A stretch of 64,000 nucleotides of DNA from Micractinium sp. NFX-FRZ (taxonomy: Eukaryota > Chlorophyta > Trebouxiophyceae > Chlorellales > Chlorellaceae), in assembly GCA_029339195.1 (NCBI GenBank), contig JAPTJF010000234.1:30832-94831 (forward strand), written 5' to 3'. Both the position numbers and the translations under genes were made by a program. A model generated the notes under the pieces. It was not told the DNA's origin and searched no databases. It was given only the letters and a program-made list of their open reading frames with translations. Positions 10,319 to 22,586 of the stretch are shown here, one piece after another (the first letter of the stretch is position 1; every line of letters starts with the position of its first letter).

Positions 10319-13300
10319 CTACTGCTGCGCCTGCTGCGCCAAGTCGTGCTGAACTGGCTCCGGGTGGCGCTCCGCTGCCAGCTGGCGCACAAAGTGCAGC
10401 AGGGCGGTGTGGCAAAACACGTACTGGTCGCGCGTCTGAACCATGCCCAGACGCTGGCGCCTGCAGGTGGGGGGCGATGGCAGCGCACGCAGGGCCAGGG
10501 CGTTAGGATGGAGGCGGGAGGGGCGAGCGGCAGGCGGAGAGCGGCGGGGCCGCCGTAGGGCAGGGGTGCCGTGTCGGCTGCCGGAGGGTTGTAGGCGCAG
10601 CAGCAGGCCAGCAGTGCCGGTGCTGGGGCGACGAGTTGCTTGCGCACTTTCAATATGGCACGGCAGGCGCTTGCACAACTCCACACCTCTCCCTCTCGGT
10701 TCTCATCCCGACTGAAGCACAGGTGCTGTAATTAGGCAAGCGTCACACAAAGCAGCCCACCTGAGGTCCGCAACCAGTGCTGCCACGTCCACCGCTGCCT
10801 GGCCCGCTGCCGCCGCCGCCGCCTCGCCGCCGCCGCCCGTCGGCGGGCTGTCCAGCAGGTGCAGCAGGCGGCGGGTGACCACATCCAGCACGCAAAACAC
10901 GCCGGAGCGCCCGATGCCGGCTGCAGGGAGGGGTGATGCGTGTGTGTTGCACAGGGATGGGTGGGGGGTGGAGGGTCAGGAGGTGGCAGGGAGGGCGGGG
11001 AGGGGTGGTGAGGTGTGTGCAGGGATGAACAGATTGGAGGCTCGGGCGGTGGGGTGAGTCAGGGCTGTGCCTTGCCCAGCCTTTGCGTTGCAGCTATCGG
11101 GGGAGTGAGCAAGGGGCGCAGCTGTGCTGGCTGTGCTGGCTGCCAGGAGCGGCCCTTCATGGCAGCCTCTGGCATTGAGCGGCCAATCGCAGTGTGGCAC
11201 CGCACCCGCACAACTCAGCCCACGCTCTTACCTGAGCAGTGCACCAGTATGGGCGCTGCATGCGCCCCCGCAGCCCGCAGCTCCGCGCACAGCGCCAGCA
11301 GCGGCTCGGGGGAGGGCGGCACCCCGTGGTCGGGCCACGCCGTGTACTGGTAATGAGTCACCGTGGCTGCATGTCGTGCACGCTGTGCTGCCGCTGCATC
11401 CGCCGCCGCTGCACCCGCTTCCCAGTCGCTGCTGCCGGGCTGCTCTAGTGGTCGCTTGAGCGGGGGCCCGCTGCCCGGCTGACCCTGGCAGCCCTTGACC
11501 ATCAGCGAGCGGCGCTCCAGGTCGGGCAGCAGCTGCAGGCGGGCAGGAAGAGGGGGGCAGAGGGAGGGAGAGTGGGGGGGCAGGCGTGGGTGAATGGATG
11601 GGCCAACGGGAGGGACAAAGGGGGGAGGGAGAGTGGGGGATTGCTCCCAGGCGTGGGTGATTGGGCCAGAGGCAGCCGAGGTGTTGGCCGTACAGATGCG
11701 CCTGCAGAACAATGCCTTTTTTAGAAATATTTTTTGCCGGCCTGCCCCGCTCGAACACTACCAGCGTGGCCCACCCCACCCACCCCCCTGCACCTGCCCT
11801 CTCAACCGCACCTGCTCCACCGACAGCGTGCTGACTGTGAAGCGGCCAAAGGCCTTGGCCGTGCGCGGGGCGGTGGCAAAATAGGCGGCGCACTTGGGCA
11901 CGCCGCGCTCCACTGCGGGGTGGAGCGACAGAGGGACACGGCACATGGGTGGGTGGGAGGCGGGCGGGGCTGCGGGGCTGCGACGGGAAAGGGTGCCGTA
12001 GCTGTGGTGCTCAGGGCAGGTGGCACGCCAAGAGAACTGCCACCGCACGCCGCGCTTCTGTTTGCAGGCAGCGCCGCTCTCGGTGCTCCCTGTGGCCGGA
12101 CGACCTCCCTCCTCACCCACCCTCGCACCCCTTCCCATCCACCCATCAGGTGCGGGCGTTGCACCGCTGCCCTCACCCTCTAGCACTCGATATTGCAGCA
12201 CTGCTCCTCCCCTTCCTCGCCCAACACACACGCGCACCCCTCGACACCTGTGGCAGTGTTGATTCTGCAGCACTGCCGCCCCTCCCCCTGCTCTCACAAA
12301 CACCACCGCCCCTCACCCGTGTCGGTCAGCACGCCCCTGGGTTCAACACACCCATTCTCGCAACCAAGTCATCATTCTGCAGCACTGCCGCCCCTGCCCC
12401 TCCTCTCAAGGTACACGCTCCCGCCCCCCACCCGTGTTGGTCAGCACGCCCCCGATCCCACACACCCGTTCTCGCAACCAAGTTATCATCTGCAGCACTG
12501 CTGCCCCTGCCCCTCCTCTCACAACCACCGCCGCGCCTCACCCGTGTTGGTCAGCATGACCACAGCGCTGCACCGCTGCTCCACGGCCATCTGCCAGAAC
12601 GCATCCCGCGTGTGCTTCAGCGGGCCCTGCAGGTTGGGCGGAACAGTGAGAGGGGGCGGTGGATTGAGCGGCGATGGATCAAGGGGGGTATGGGAGTGAG
12701 GGGCGATGGCTTGAGGGGCGATGGGGGTGAGGGGCAGTGGATTGAGGAGCGACGGGAGGGAGGGGTTCAGGGGCACAAAAGTTGCTGATTGAAGAGCACG
12801 ATATGTCGTTGTGCGCTCGCGGCTGCTTGCACGCATGCACACAAACCAGGCCCCGGCGGGCAGCTCGCAGCAGCGCAAGCAGGCGACCTCTGCGCCCCTG
12901 CCGCAGCTGCCGGCACGCTATGCCTGCTGTGCCCGCTGGGCTCCCCCAGCCCACCTGGCAAGCTATGTAGGCCCAGGGGACGTCTCCCGGGGAGCTGGCC
13001 ACCACTGCAGAGGCGTTTATGTAGTCGGCTGGGGGCCCGCCCGCTGCCCCTGCTGCCCCTGCTGCTGCCGCAGCGCCCCCCGCTGCTGCCGCTGCTGCTG
13101 CCGCTGCTGCCGCTGAGGGCGCGCCGCCCGCTGCCGCCGACTTTCCAGGCGCGAGCGCCCTCGTGCCCCCAGCCGCCCCCAGCGATGGAGAGGCCGAGAT
13201 GCTGCTGCTGCCACTGGCGCCGCTGCTGCTGCCGCCACTTGCGGCACTGCTGCCGCCGCCGCGAATGAGGCAGCCTGGCTGGCCCAGGTGCACCCGGTTG

Positions 13301-14234
13301 TGGTCAAAGGGTAGCACGTCGCAGTACCTGCACGCCAGCCAGGACGGCCAATTGGGGCGGGCCGGCATGTGAAGGACAAGAGGGCCCGCCAGTTGGAGGC
13401 AGTGGCAGCAGCACCCCTGCCCTGCCCTGCATACCAGCGAGCAGCGGCGCACCGCCAGGCGCGCACGTGCTGCGCAGCGCGGCCGCGCATGCTGCTGTAC
13501 AGTAGCCTACTTTCTTCCCCCGCCCCCCCGCACTCGGACGCTCGATTTCTGCCCACTCAAACAACTCACCAGTGTACCGCCTGTCGCATCACAGACCGAT
13601 GCGCGCTCCCCGGCACGCTGCCCCACAGGCACCCGAAGCCAACTGACCAGCGGCAAGCCGGCCTGCAGCGCCTCCCGGGCCCACAGCCTGCTCCTCTCCA
13701 CCACAGCAGCAAGCTGGCAGCTGAAAGCTACACATCAGTTCAGCCCATGCCGCTATTCTGCACCCCTAAACAAGCAGGACCTAGTCCGAAACAGTTTTGC
13801 AACCCAAAGCGCGTCACCCACCGGTTGAGCTCGCGCCGCGCCTCTGCATCCCTGAAGCTCCCCTCCTTGCACAGCCGCTCATTCAGTATGTGCAGCTGAA
13901 GGTATTCCTTGTTGCAGGCGGCAGCATTGCCTGCCAGCTTGGCCTCAAGGGCCGCCTCGGCCGCACGCAGCGCCGGCAGCGCCCGCGCCTGCGTCGCAGA
14001 CATGGGCGGTGCCCGCTTCGGCGGCGCGCTGGCTGGCACGCCGACGCTTCCGCTGCGGTCTGCCGGCGGGGCGCTGCTGACCCGCGCGCTGCTGCTGCAG
14101 GTGCGCTGTGTTGGGCTGGTGAGGTTGCTGCCTCCGGTGGCGCCGCTGCTGCTGGCCCCGCTGGGGGGCAGGCTGGAGGGCAGGCGTGCAGCGGTGCCAG
14201 CAATCGAGTTGAGCAGTTCTATGAGCTGACGCAT
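10319..14234 (-). CDS. classical protein tyrosine phosphatase
   Basis: Seven exons: 14234-13822, 13327-12955, 12626-12542, 11912-11812, 11532-11232, 10920-10761, 10460-10319 (524 aa). All hallmark motifs of cysteine-based PTPs are present: the NRYCDVLPFDHNRV pTyr-recognition region (from residue 137), DYINAS (about 239-244), WAYIACQGPL, FWQMAVEQ, the WPD loop (W390-P391-D392), the P-loop HCSAGIGRSG with catalytic Cys423 and Arg429, and the Q-loop QTRDQYVFCH. It should hydrolyse phosphotyrosine in the cytosol or nucleus. The P-loop is split by an intron after the first base of the Ala425 codon. Two low-complexity insertions interrupt the domain: an Ala/Ser/Gly-rich stretch between NRV and DYIN, and an Ala-rich stretch ahead of the WPD loop. 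The start at 14234 is chosen because the next gene upstream ends at 14366; the frame stays open further 5'. Confidence 0.9.
12190..12545. repeat. three to four tandem copies of an exon 3 edge in the PTP intron
   Basis: CCCGTGT(T/C)GGTCAGCA recurs at 12316, 12431 and 12541 (spacing 115 and 110 bp); TGCAGCACTGC(C/T)GCCCC recurs at about 12266, 12378 and 12490, with a weaker copy near 12193. The copy at 12541 is the true donor-side edge of exon 3 on the minus strand; the others are degenerate. Confidence 0.85.
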
Positions 14235-14365
14235 TCCACTGGCATCCGCTGTGCCTCTTCCTCTCCCTGGCGCAGGCGGGCGTGTCACTGCGCGCAGCTG
14301 GGCCACACAACGCTGCTGCCCGCAATGCAGGGTCGGCAAGGAGCTCAGCAGCCGCTGCTGCGGGC

Positions 14366-16689
14366 TCAGTGCAGCACGGAGGGCGGGTTGGTGTGCTGCA
14401 GCATGCGCCGAACGACGTCGAGGCCAAAGCCCGGGGCGCTGTCGCTGCAGGGCGGGGTGGCAGGGCGGGGTGGCAGGAAGATGTCGTGATGGTGCGTCAT
14501 GGCGGGACCAGGCAAGCAGGCGGAGCGCTGCAGCTTGAAACGCGGCACACCGTTCACAGATCATGATGCAGGCAGGGAACGCAGGCCCCTTACGGCCAGG
14601 AGGGCAGCGGAACCTTCTGTAAGACGCACGGCAGGCATGTGCGGCCCACGATAGGGATGTCTATCGCTAGCAGGCAGTGTTAACTATGAGAAAGGCGGGC
14701 GTGCAGTGTGTCCCCTCCATCCCCACCCTCCCCACACTGCTCACCCCGCGATGGTGATGTCAAAGGGGAAGGTGACTGCGGAGGCAGACACCACGGGGGG
14801 TATGTGGTCCCGCTTCTCGTTCACTGCAGGGCAGGGGGCAGGGCAAGGAGGGGACATGTGTTACAAGCAAAGGGAGCCCGAGAGAAAAGGCAGAAGGCCA
14901 ATGCCTGTGCCCACAGCCCCAGAGTGCAAGTACAGAGCCCCACCCACGCTGGCAGCCTCCCAGACCTGCCCGCCCCGCTCAACGATGGGCGTGAGCCACC
15001 CTTCTGCCCGCCTCTTCCACTCCTCCTGTCCCCTCCAGCACAGCACTGCACCCACTACTGCACAGCCACACGGTGCACCCCGCCCCCGCCACCCTTCCTC
15101 AGCGTCTTAAGGTCAAGAAATACATTGTTTTTAATTCGTCCACCCACCCACCGTGGCGCACGATGGCGGTGAGGCACTCCTCCAGCGACGCCTGCACCCG
15201 CTGCCTGCGCTGCGCTCGCAGCGAGGAGGCCGCAAATGCCTGCTGCTCCTCAAAATCCGGAGGCGAGGGGCCCAGCACCTGGACGTCGATCAGCCACTGC
15301 TCCCAGTACAGCCGCTCCTCGGCAGTGCTGCAGTAGGGGGTGCAGGGGTAGCCAGGGTGGCAATACGTCACACTTGGGTGGACAACAGCGCAACAAATGG
15401 GACGGTTGTCGGTTGCTGCTCCCAGTACGGGCGCTCGTCGGCAGTGCAGCAGAGGAAGGGTGCTGCCCAGTTGCGCCAGCCCCCCTGCCCTCCTGAGCCA
15501 GCCCCACCCCACCTGAACCAGCTCTGGCGCTGGCGCTTCTCGTAAAAGGACAGGCACACCTGCGGCAGCGAGTGTTTGTGTGCCATGTTCCAAGGTTAGC
15601 ATGTGACTTCTGCCGACTTCTGCTGCCGTGCCCAGCCCTGCGTCGCCGCCGCAACCACACGTGCGGCTGTCCTGCCGCTGCCGCAGCTGGCGCCTGCTGC
15701 CGCCCTGCAAGATTAGATGTGGCTGCCTGCAGGCTGATCGCACTGCCAGGCATCTTCACCCCAACACTTGAGCCGCCCTACCTCACCTGGCCTCTCTTGC
15801 CGGGATTCTTCTGCACCCACGAGTGGAATTGAGCGATGCGCTCCTCCACACGGCGTGACACCTCAGCGTCGCCGCACTCCACCTGCGCAGAGGGGTGGTG
15901 AACATCGAGGGCTGTTGGGTGCCAAGCTGGGGTGGGCTGTGGTACAGGCCATCTAGCTGTGCTCCTGCGGCAGGCACAGCAGGAGCTGCGGAAAGTAATC
16001 AGTGAGGTTGGCTCTCATGCGCTGGCACCGAGAGCTACGATGCATCACAACCGCAGCGCCACGAAGCAGCGGGGCGGGCATGGGGTCGTGTGGAGCGGAT
16101 TGAGCGCCTGGGCAGGGGAGGTGGGGCGTGCAGCCGACAGGCTGCCGCACTGCCACGGTGGAGGAGATGGTGTGGGAGGTGGATGGGGTCCACAATGCAA
16201 GTACCAGAAGCTGGGCAGCTCGGCTCGGCCAGGCCTGGGGAAAGCACGTGCCCAGGACTGGAGCTGGCCGGAGGCAGCGTCAGCAGAGGACGGCAATGGT
16301 CAAGAGTTGTCAGAAGCCCTCCGCATTCCCAGAGCTGTGATGTGCACTCGCTTGGAGCAATTTCGGCAACGAAATGTGCGAACAAGCTAAGCAGGGGGGC
16401 AGCAGGCGGAGGCAGCGCCGGCGGCGGCGGCGCCTCGCGAAGCGTGCGTGAAGTGCCGGCCGCGAGCGGCGCCTGAAGCCCAAACGCTGCCGTGCGCAGC
16501 CCTGGTTGCCCCGACTAGGCTGCTCACCCAAGTGATCTCAAACAGCTCCGAGTCGCGCTCCTGCGGCTTGACGGGCCCCAGTGCGCGCTGGAAGACGATG
16601 GTGTGCAGCAGTATGCGGAGCACCTCCCGCACTTGGTGCTGCTCCAACTCAAAGCTTGGCTTCAAAGATATGACCTCGCAGTTAGACAT
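14366..16689 (-). CDS. ATG101: autophagy-related protein 101
   Basis: Six exons: 16689-16528, 15882-15787, 15559-15513, 15327-15152, 14823-14745, 14444-14366 (212 aa, close to the usual length of about 215-220). The N-terminus MSNCEVISLK and VREVLRILLHTIVFQRALGP match the ATG101 signature (conserved HTIVFHRALG). CGDAEV, EERIAQFHSWV, VCLSFYEKR, ERLYWEQW, VNEKRDHIPP, FPFDITI and the C-terminal GFGLDVVRRMLQH follow in the family order. ATG101 is a HORMA-fold subunit of the ATG1/ULK kinase complex and stabilises ATG13 in autophagy initiation. A Trp-Phe pair (residues 100-101, SWF) sits where I would expect the WF finger that recruits downstream factors; that placement is inference. It is tandem with the PTP gene only 131 bp downstream. 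Confidence 0.93.
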
Positions 16690-18059
16690 CCCCCCCAGGC
16701 GGGGGCTTGACGGTCGGGGTGCTCGGGGCTGCTCGGGGGAAGGTCCTGCGCCAGCAACGGGCTGGGAAAGTGTCGCTCAAATGGACAAGGGGCGCACGGG
16801 AGCTCGCAGCACCATCTTGCAGATCTCCAAGAAGTATGTACAGCGGTGGCCGGGCGCTTTGCTCCGCCACCCTCTGATGGCGAAATGTGCAGGCCTACAG
16901 TCGCGTGTTTCAGTCAGAAACGGGGTGGCAGCAGCACACCTGCCTGAGGTGGGGTGGGGCGGGTGGGGCGGTTGGGCGGGGTGGGCGGGACGGATTAAGC
17001 GGTCGGCGTGTTGCAGGCCAGCCAGCAAGAGGTCACGAACAAAGTAGCACATAACTCGCTGTGGCTCACCTTTCCAGACGCCCCGTCCCAAGTGTCGTAA
17101 GTGCCGCTTTTGGTATGGTGCGCCTGTAAAGTGGTGGGTACCGAATCAAGCCAGAAAGCAGAGCATGTGCGCCAGCGTGCACAAGTTCATGCAGCGCAGT
17201 GCGGCAGGGAAGAGAACACCGTGATCCAGTCAAAGGCGCGACTGGGTTCCACCCGTAGGCGCAGCAGAGCGGGGGAGGCGGTTCTTATCTGCACCCTGCA
17301 CTCGGTTGATGGCAACCTCGCAGTTGTGGCCCTACCACTCACATGACTCGGGAGATGTGCTGCATGCAGGAACAGGCAGGCGTGGTGCCCTGGCAGTGGC
17401 GATTGCGTTTGGGTGGCAAGCACTGCAATTACTTTGGCAGCTGGCAAGGAATGTTCAAGAGGTTTGCAGCGTGCGTATGCCTGCACAGCATGCACTGCCT
17501 GCAGAGCATGCACTGCATCGGTCTATCCATTGGTTGGAGCACAATAAGTGCAGCGGCACCCAAGGCACGGAAGCAAGGGGTATGCAAGTGCAACGTGCCG
17601 CACGGCATGAGCAGGCTGCGACTCGGCTCGCTTGTTGAGACGACATTAAGCGCCTACCCCCTAGCATCAGTTGACACGAACGGTTAACGACTTTGGTAAC
17701 GTCCCTGATGACACGTCACCCTCCTAGGTTGCTGTGCCCCAAGGCTTCTGGCACGGCAGTATCCAGGCGGCGGGTGGGTGGCGGCGGCGGCGCTGCCAAC
17801 GCCCAGCGCCTTGGCTGCCCCTGCATGCAAACCGGTGCGAGCTTGTCATTGGAACACGGTGCGACCACTGGCATTGCGATCGCCATCGCCCGGCATCCAG
17901 CACCAGGATTTCGGGGGCCCTCCAGAGGCTCAGCAGGGCTCAGCAGGGGCCTCGATGAGAGTCTCACCTCCGTCGCCAGCCCGACAGCTTAACCTCGCCT
18001 CCACAGCCTCCACAGCACACCCCGCCAAAAAGCCTTTAGCCGCCCTCCCAGGAGCCAAA
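16690..18059. other. divergent promoter region between ATG101 and the A20/AN1 gene
   Basis: 1.4 kb with no exon I can support. Several open frames exist on both strands but show no domain, signal peptide or consistent splice structure. Expected to hold both promoters. Confidence 0.5.
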
Positions 18060-19336
18060 ATGGACGCGCCCACCTCCGCGCCCTCCGCCGAGCCCCAGCT
18101 TTGTGCTGGGGGCTGCGGCTTCTTCGGGTACGTCACCATCAAGGCTTTGACCCGACGGGCGGGACCTGGGGCAGACGGAGGGGCGGGCACACACCTCTCG
18201 AGAAGTTGCCTCGCCTCATCCTCAGCCGCGTCCCCCTCGCCCCCTCGTGCTCGCAGGTCTCCCGCAACCAGCAACTACTGCAGCGTGTGCTACAAGGCGC
18301 ACCAGTCCGCCGGCCAGCAGCCCCAGGCCCCCGAGCCTCCTGCGGCAGCAGCAGTCGCAGCCCCTGCCGCCCCTCAGGCGCAGCCCGCGGCGCCTGAGCC
18401 CGCGGCAGCGGCCGCAGCAGCAGCGCCGGTGCCTGAGTCGGCGCTGCCTGCCGCCGTTGAGGCGGCCGCCGCAGCTGATGCGTCCAAGCAGGACGACGAC
18501 AAGCCGGTGCAGGTGGGTGGTGGGTGATACGCATCGGTGCCCAGCTGTAACAACTCAGGCGTGCAACGCCAGGTTGCTGGATCGGCAGCACGAAAGCTCA
18601 TGGTGCTGGAGGCGCCCGCGCAAGTGCGCTTGCGCAAGTCTGCCAACCGCACCCGCAGCCCGCCCACTCTGCCCCTGCCCCCGCTGGTCCCCTTGCCTGC
18701 CTGCCCCGCTTGCCTTCCCTGCAGGAGAACCGCGGCCGCTGCTTCTGCTGCCGGAAGAAGGTCGGCCTGCTGGGCTTTGAGTGCCGGTGAGCCCCGCCTA
18801 TACCACCACACCAACAATGCTTGCACGTTGTTGCGGCACAGTTGCAACAGCCCGTCCGCCGCAGCCGCCCTGCTGCCTGCCGCCAACCTTGCACGCTCCT
18901 TGGCCAGCCCCCTGCAGCACCTGCCCTTCCCGTTGCGTTAGTGCATCGTGCTCACCTCTGCACCTCTTCTCAGCACGGGCCTCTGCGCTGCCTCCTTCTC
19001 ACGCACACCGCCCCCCTGCCCTTGCCCTCCCCCTCCACCCCTGCCTGCAGCTGCGGCTACGTCTTCTGCTCCGGCCACCGCCACGCCGTCGACCACTCCT
19101 GCTCCTTTGACTACGCCACCTTTGACAAGGCGCAGCTGGCCAAGGCCAACAACAAGGTGGGCGGCTGGCGTTGCGTCTGCCGGGGTGGCAGCAGGTGGCA
19201 GGCGTGCCGGAGGAGGCAGGCTGAGGTCATCACACTACTCTGATGTGCATCAGCCTGTGTCCAACTCGAGCTTGCTTCGTGTGGCCCCCTGTGCCTGACC
19301 CTGCAGGTGGTCGCCGCCAAGGTGGACAAGCTCTGA
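18060..19336 (+). CDS. A20/AN1 zinc-finger stress-associated protein
   Basis: Five exons: 18060-18127, 18257-18512, 18725-18786, 19051-19156, 19307-19336 (173 aa). Starts MDAPTSAPSAEP. The A20 finger reads CAGGCGFFGSPATSNYCSVC followed by YK (C-x3-C-x11-C-x2-C), split by intron 1. A long Ala/Pro/Gln linker (about residues 38-107) precedes the AN1 finger, which begins CFCCRKKVGLLGFECRCGYV and closes with FCSGHRH and HSC, giving the complete C2...C2...H-x5-H-x-C pattern. It ends FDYATFDKAQLAKANNK and VVAAKVDKL, the usual SAP tail. Plant SAPs bind ubiquitin and modulate stress responses. Cysteine and histidine ligands are all present. The 3' UTR is probably long (TGTAA at 20071). Confidence 0.93.
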
Positions 19337-21548
19337 GGCCCCACAGCAGCCCCCAGCTTCAGCGGCACCTCCCCCGCCTCCGCGGCACCTCCCAGGTGCC
19401 AGCCTGCTGGCCTCCCCCGCTGGCATCGCCCGCTTGCCGGGCTGCTCCAGGCACGTGTCGGCACCCCTCCCTCCTCACTGACCCCACCCCTCGACATATT
19501 TAGGCGCTTCAGCCCCGCATCCAGTGTTCCTTGACGTAGGCAGTGCGGGGTGCGGCAGCATCCCGGGCAACCGCTCCCGGCCTGCCAGCCTGCACTCCCT
19601 TTGTTCAACCCTGCAGCAGCAGAGGCGGCCGCCGTGGCCCCCATGCCTCCCCTCGCCTGCCCTGCTGCTGCCCCTTTCCTGTGTGTTCCTCCCCCCCTTA
19701 AGTCTTCTTTTGGTCCAAAGCCGCACGCTCGCGTGGGCCAGGCGCCGTCTTTGGGCCTGCCCAGCACATATCCCTTTCCCTCCTTGCGCGGCTGCGCGTG
19801 GGGCACCTCGCTGCTCGCGCTCATTACATCGCTGGCAGCAGCAGGCGGCTCACTGCCTGCCCCTCCCTGTACTCCTAACCCCTCCTGCTTTCTCTCCTAC
19901 ACCCAGCACCCTGCTGACTCGTGCCTGTCAACACACCACCCGCATTCTGCTTGTGTGCATGTCAGCCAGCCCTTTTTCCCACGTGCGTGCTTAGCCTCTC
20001 GGCCCACGCACGCTGTACAGTACTCCCTCACTGCTTGTCGGCGGCTGCTGTCCCCTTGCTGCTGTGCCCTTGTAACACCCCCCTGTCCACCGCTGGGACT
20101 TTTGGACTGTTCCGAGAAGCCAGGAAACACGGCAAGAGTGCAGCGAGACAAGGGGGGTGCTGATGTAGACTGGGGTGTGGAGGGAAGCCTACAACTCAGG
20201 AGTGTGTCTGCTCACACGCAGGAGCTGGGCTGGGTTGTGGGGGGGGGGTGAGGGCCTTGGGGTGGACACCAATGGGCCAAGGGCTTAAGCGCCAGTACAG
20301 GGCAGCCGGTGTTGGCGCATGAGCGCCCGTGTGAGCAGCCAGGCAGGCTGGCACCTGCACAGGCGTGCACTGCTGGCCTGCGTAGCGGGAGCCCTGGCCT
20401 AGTATTGCCACACATTCCAGCAGCTGTTTCACAAGTGGGGCGAGGCAGCGGGCAAGCATGCAAGACGAAGCACGTGGGGCGGGCACAGCGCGGCAGGGGC
20501 GGGGAGCTGAGGCGTGGGCGGCGGTGGGGGGCGGGGTTACGGCTGGCAATGCAGGCGGGACGGTACCATTTGCAGGGTTTGCGAGTGTTAAGAGGAGGGC
20601 TGATGCACAGGCAGTGCCAGGCAGAGGCGCATGAATCACACGGGAGAGGTGGTGGTGAGGGTGCTGGCTGGGATGCCACCGGCGGGGGCAATGGCGACGT
20701 GGGTGGTGCCACCAATTCTGGTGATGGTGGTGGCGCTGGTCTCAGCTGGTGGCTGCTCTGCAGCACCCGCCCCCACAGCAGCAGCAGGTGGGTGGTCCGC
20801 AGCGGCGGTGGCAACTGCTGCAGTTGGCTGGTCTGCTGCGGCAGCAGCTGCTTCCGGTACCAGCGGTACCGCAGCACGGTGCTGCGCCGTCAGTGACTGA
20901 GTGCAGCATCAAGTGCCACAGGCTGGGGGAGGGCAGGGGCACGTTGGCCACCAGCAGCAAATCAGTGGTGGCAGCAGGCAGAAGTGGGCGCCGGCGGAGG
21001 CGTGTCCCGCTCTCTCTGCCAAGCCTGAATCATGAAGGCTGGCCTTCAAGCGGCCCCGTGCTGCCAGGCGGACGCGGGCGGCGGGTAGGCAGGCGGGCGG
21101 GCGGGAAGGCAGGCATGCAGGCGGGCATTCTTGGGCGGTAGAGCAGCCCTGGGACCCGTGCCCCCTGGGACCCTTTGGACCCGTGCTGGCCCAGATCGGT
21201 TGTTTATTTCCCATCCATCTGCCCCCAGAACCTGCGTCCCTAAGGCAGACTGATGCCCACGGTCTTCACACGCAGGGGTGTTGCAGCACGGTAGAGCATT
21301 GCTACTGCAAATCACAAGGGGAGGAGAGGGCGAAGGCATGTGCAGAAAAAGCCAGATGAATCAAGCATGCGGAGAGAGGGTGTGGCTCGGTGGATTGTGA
21401 TGTTGGTTGGGTGCAGTGGAAGGGCAGGGAGCCAGCTGCCAGTGCGCGGCTTGCAGAATGAGGGCAAGCAGCTCCAGTAAAGGGGAGGCGTGCCGTCACT
21501 GCTGGCGCCAGCAAGCGGGCTGCAGCGCAGCGTTGCTTGCGCAGGCCT
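19337..21548. other. convergent 3' region between the A20/AN1 gene and the Ala-rich ORF
   Basis: 2.2 kb without a supported gene. The first 700 bp look like a pyrimidine-rich 3' UTR. A plus-strand ORF at 20631-20900 (MNHTGEVVVRVLAG...) has one hydrophobic stretch but no other support. Confidence 0.4.
20071..20075 (+). terminator. candidate TGTAA poly(A) signal of the A20/AN1 gene
   Basis: First TGTAA on the coding strand after the stop at 19336, about 735 nt downstream. Confidence 0.35.
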
Positions 21549-22289
21549 TCAACCGCGCAGGCCCCGGCGTTGATGCTTGAAGCGCCGCGCCGCCCGCACC
21601 GCCGCCTCAGCCTCGAGCACCGCCGCCGCCTCTGGGTCAGCCTGCTGTGCCGCCTGCAGGGCCTCGCATGCGCTGCGCCACGCCATCGCTGCCAGTACCC
21701 ACTCCTGGCCCGCCGCCGATGGTGCCATTGCTGGCTGGCTGGCCGCGGCAGCCTCTGCGGCCTCGGCAGCTGCCTCATGCCCGGCAGCCGTGCTGGCAAA
21801 GGAGACTGCCGCCGCCGCTGCCGCCTCTGCCGCGGCTGTGCGTGCATCGTCCACTGCCGCTGCCGTGCCTACCACTGCTGGCGGCCATGCAGCGACCAGG
21901 GAGGGGAACACGGGGGGTGGGGGTCCCGACGCGGTCGGCTGTGCTTGCTCCATGGCTTGCTCGTGCGCCGCATCGGCCTGCTCCTGCGCCGCAGCGGCCC
22001 GCTCTTGGGCCTGATCCTCTGCAAAGAGACGGCGGAGTTCTTTCACCCCATGCTGGAAGGCCTTTCCGCCCGTTATGCCCAGCTCTGCCATCCTTGCTGC
22101 ATACATTTGATATTGCCTCTCAAAACAGGCGTCGCTGCCACCGTCTGGCGACGGCGGGGCCGCCGTCGCCCGGGGCGAGCGGCGGGCACTGCTCGCCCCG
22201 CGCCAGGGTGTACGGAGGCCACTATGCGGGTATTTTGGCTGTATGCGGCCTGGCACAGGGGACAGGCGGCAGGCTGCGGGCAAGAGCAT
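21549..22289 (-). CDS. Ala-rich hypothetical protein
   Basis: Not recognised. An uninterrupted minus-strand frame of 246 codons contains a non-repetitive middle part (CFERQYQMYAARMAELGI, then GKAFQHGVKELRRLFAEDQ) followed by Ala/Glu-rich sequence likely to be helical (EDQAQERAAAAQEQADAAHE) and a Lys/Arg-rich end. The start codon is uncertain: a CCCGCAG acceptor at 22274 could join an upstream exon beginning near 22521 (MQPLVCTDVDF...), but no donor with a good consensus and matching phase was found. Plus-strand open frames over the same DNA have poorer composition. Divergent to the gene at 22587. Confidence 0.4.
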   Translation of the reverse strand: MLLPAACRLSPVPGRIQPKYPHSGLRTPWRGASSARRSPRATAAPPSPDGGSDACFERQYQMYAARMAELGITGGKAFQHGVKELRRLFAEDQAQERAAAAQEQADAAHEQAMEQAQPTASGPPPPVFPSLVAAWPPAVVGTAAAVDDARTAAAEAAAAAAVSFASTAAGHEAAAEAAEAAAASQPAMAPSAAGQEWVLAAMAWRSACEALQAAQQADPEAAAVLEAEAAVRAARRFKHQRRGLRG

Positions 22290-22586
22290 GATGCAAACTT
22301 GTTCAGTGCCTCAAGGGCGGCTGCGAAAGGAGGAAGGGTCCTGTTGTAAACAAAGCGGAGTATTGAGCCAACGCGCAGCACCAAGCTCCATCCGCGTTCG
22401 CCCTGCTGTGTTCGCACAGCAGGCGCCGCATGTCTGCCGCATGTCTCGACAGACGGCGACCGAAGCGTCCAATTGGCATCGCTGCATCAAAATCGACATC
22501 GGTGCAAACTAGAGGTTGCATTCACACCGCAAGTCCAGGCTTGGCCGGTCAGTTGCGAACTTTTGTCGGGACCGGGCCCGTCGGGC

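Noticed and set aside
20631..20900. 89-codon plus-strand ORF with a hydrophobic stretch
   Set aside because: Composition is Ala/Gly/Ser-biased, there is no domain or splice support, and it lies in a convergent 3' region.
21537..22349. 270-codon plus-strand ORF opposite the Ala-rich gene
   Set aside because: Reads as Arg/Cys/Leu-rich complement of an Ala-coding frame; the minus-strand frame has the more protein-like composition.
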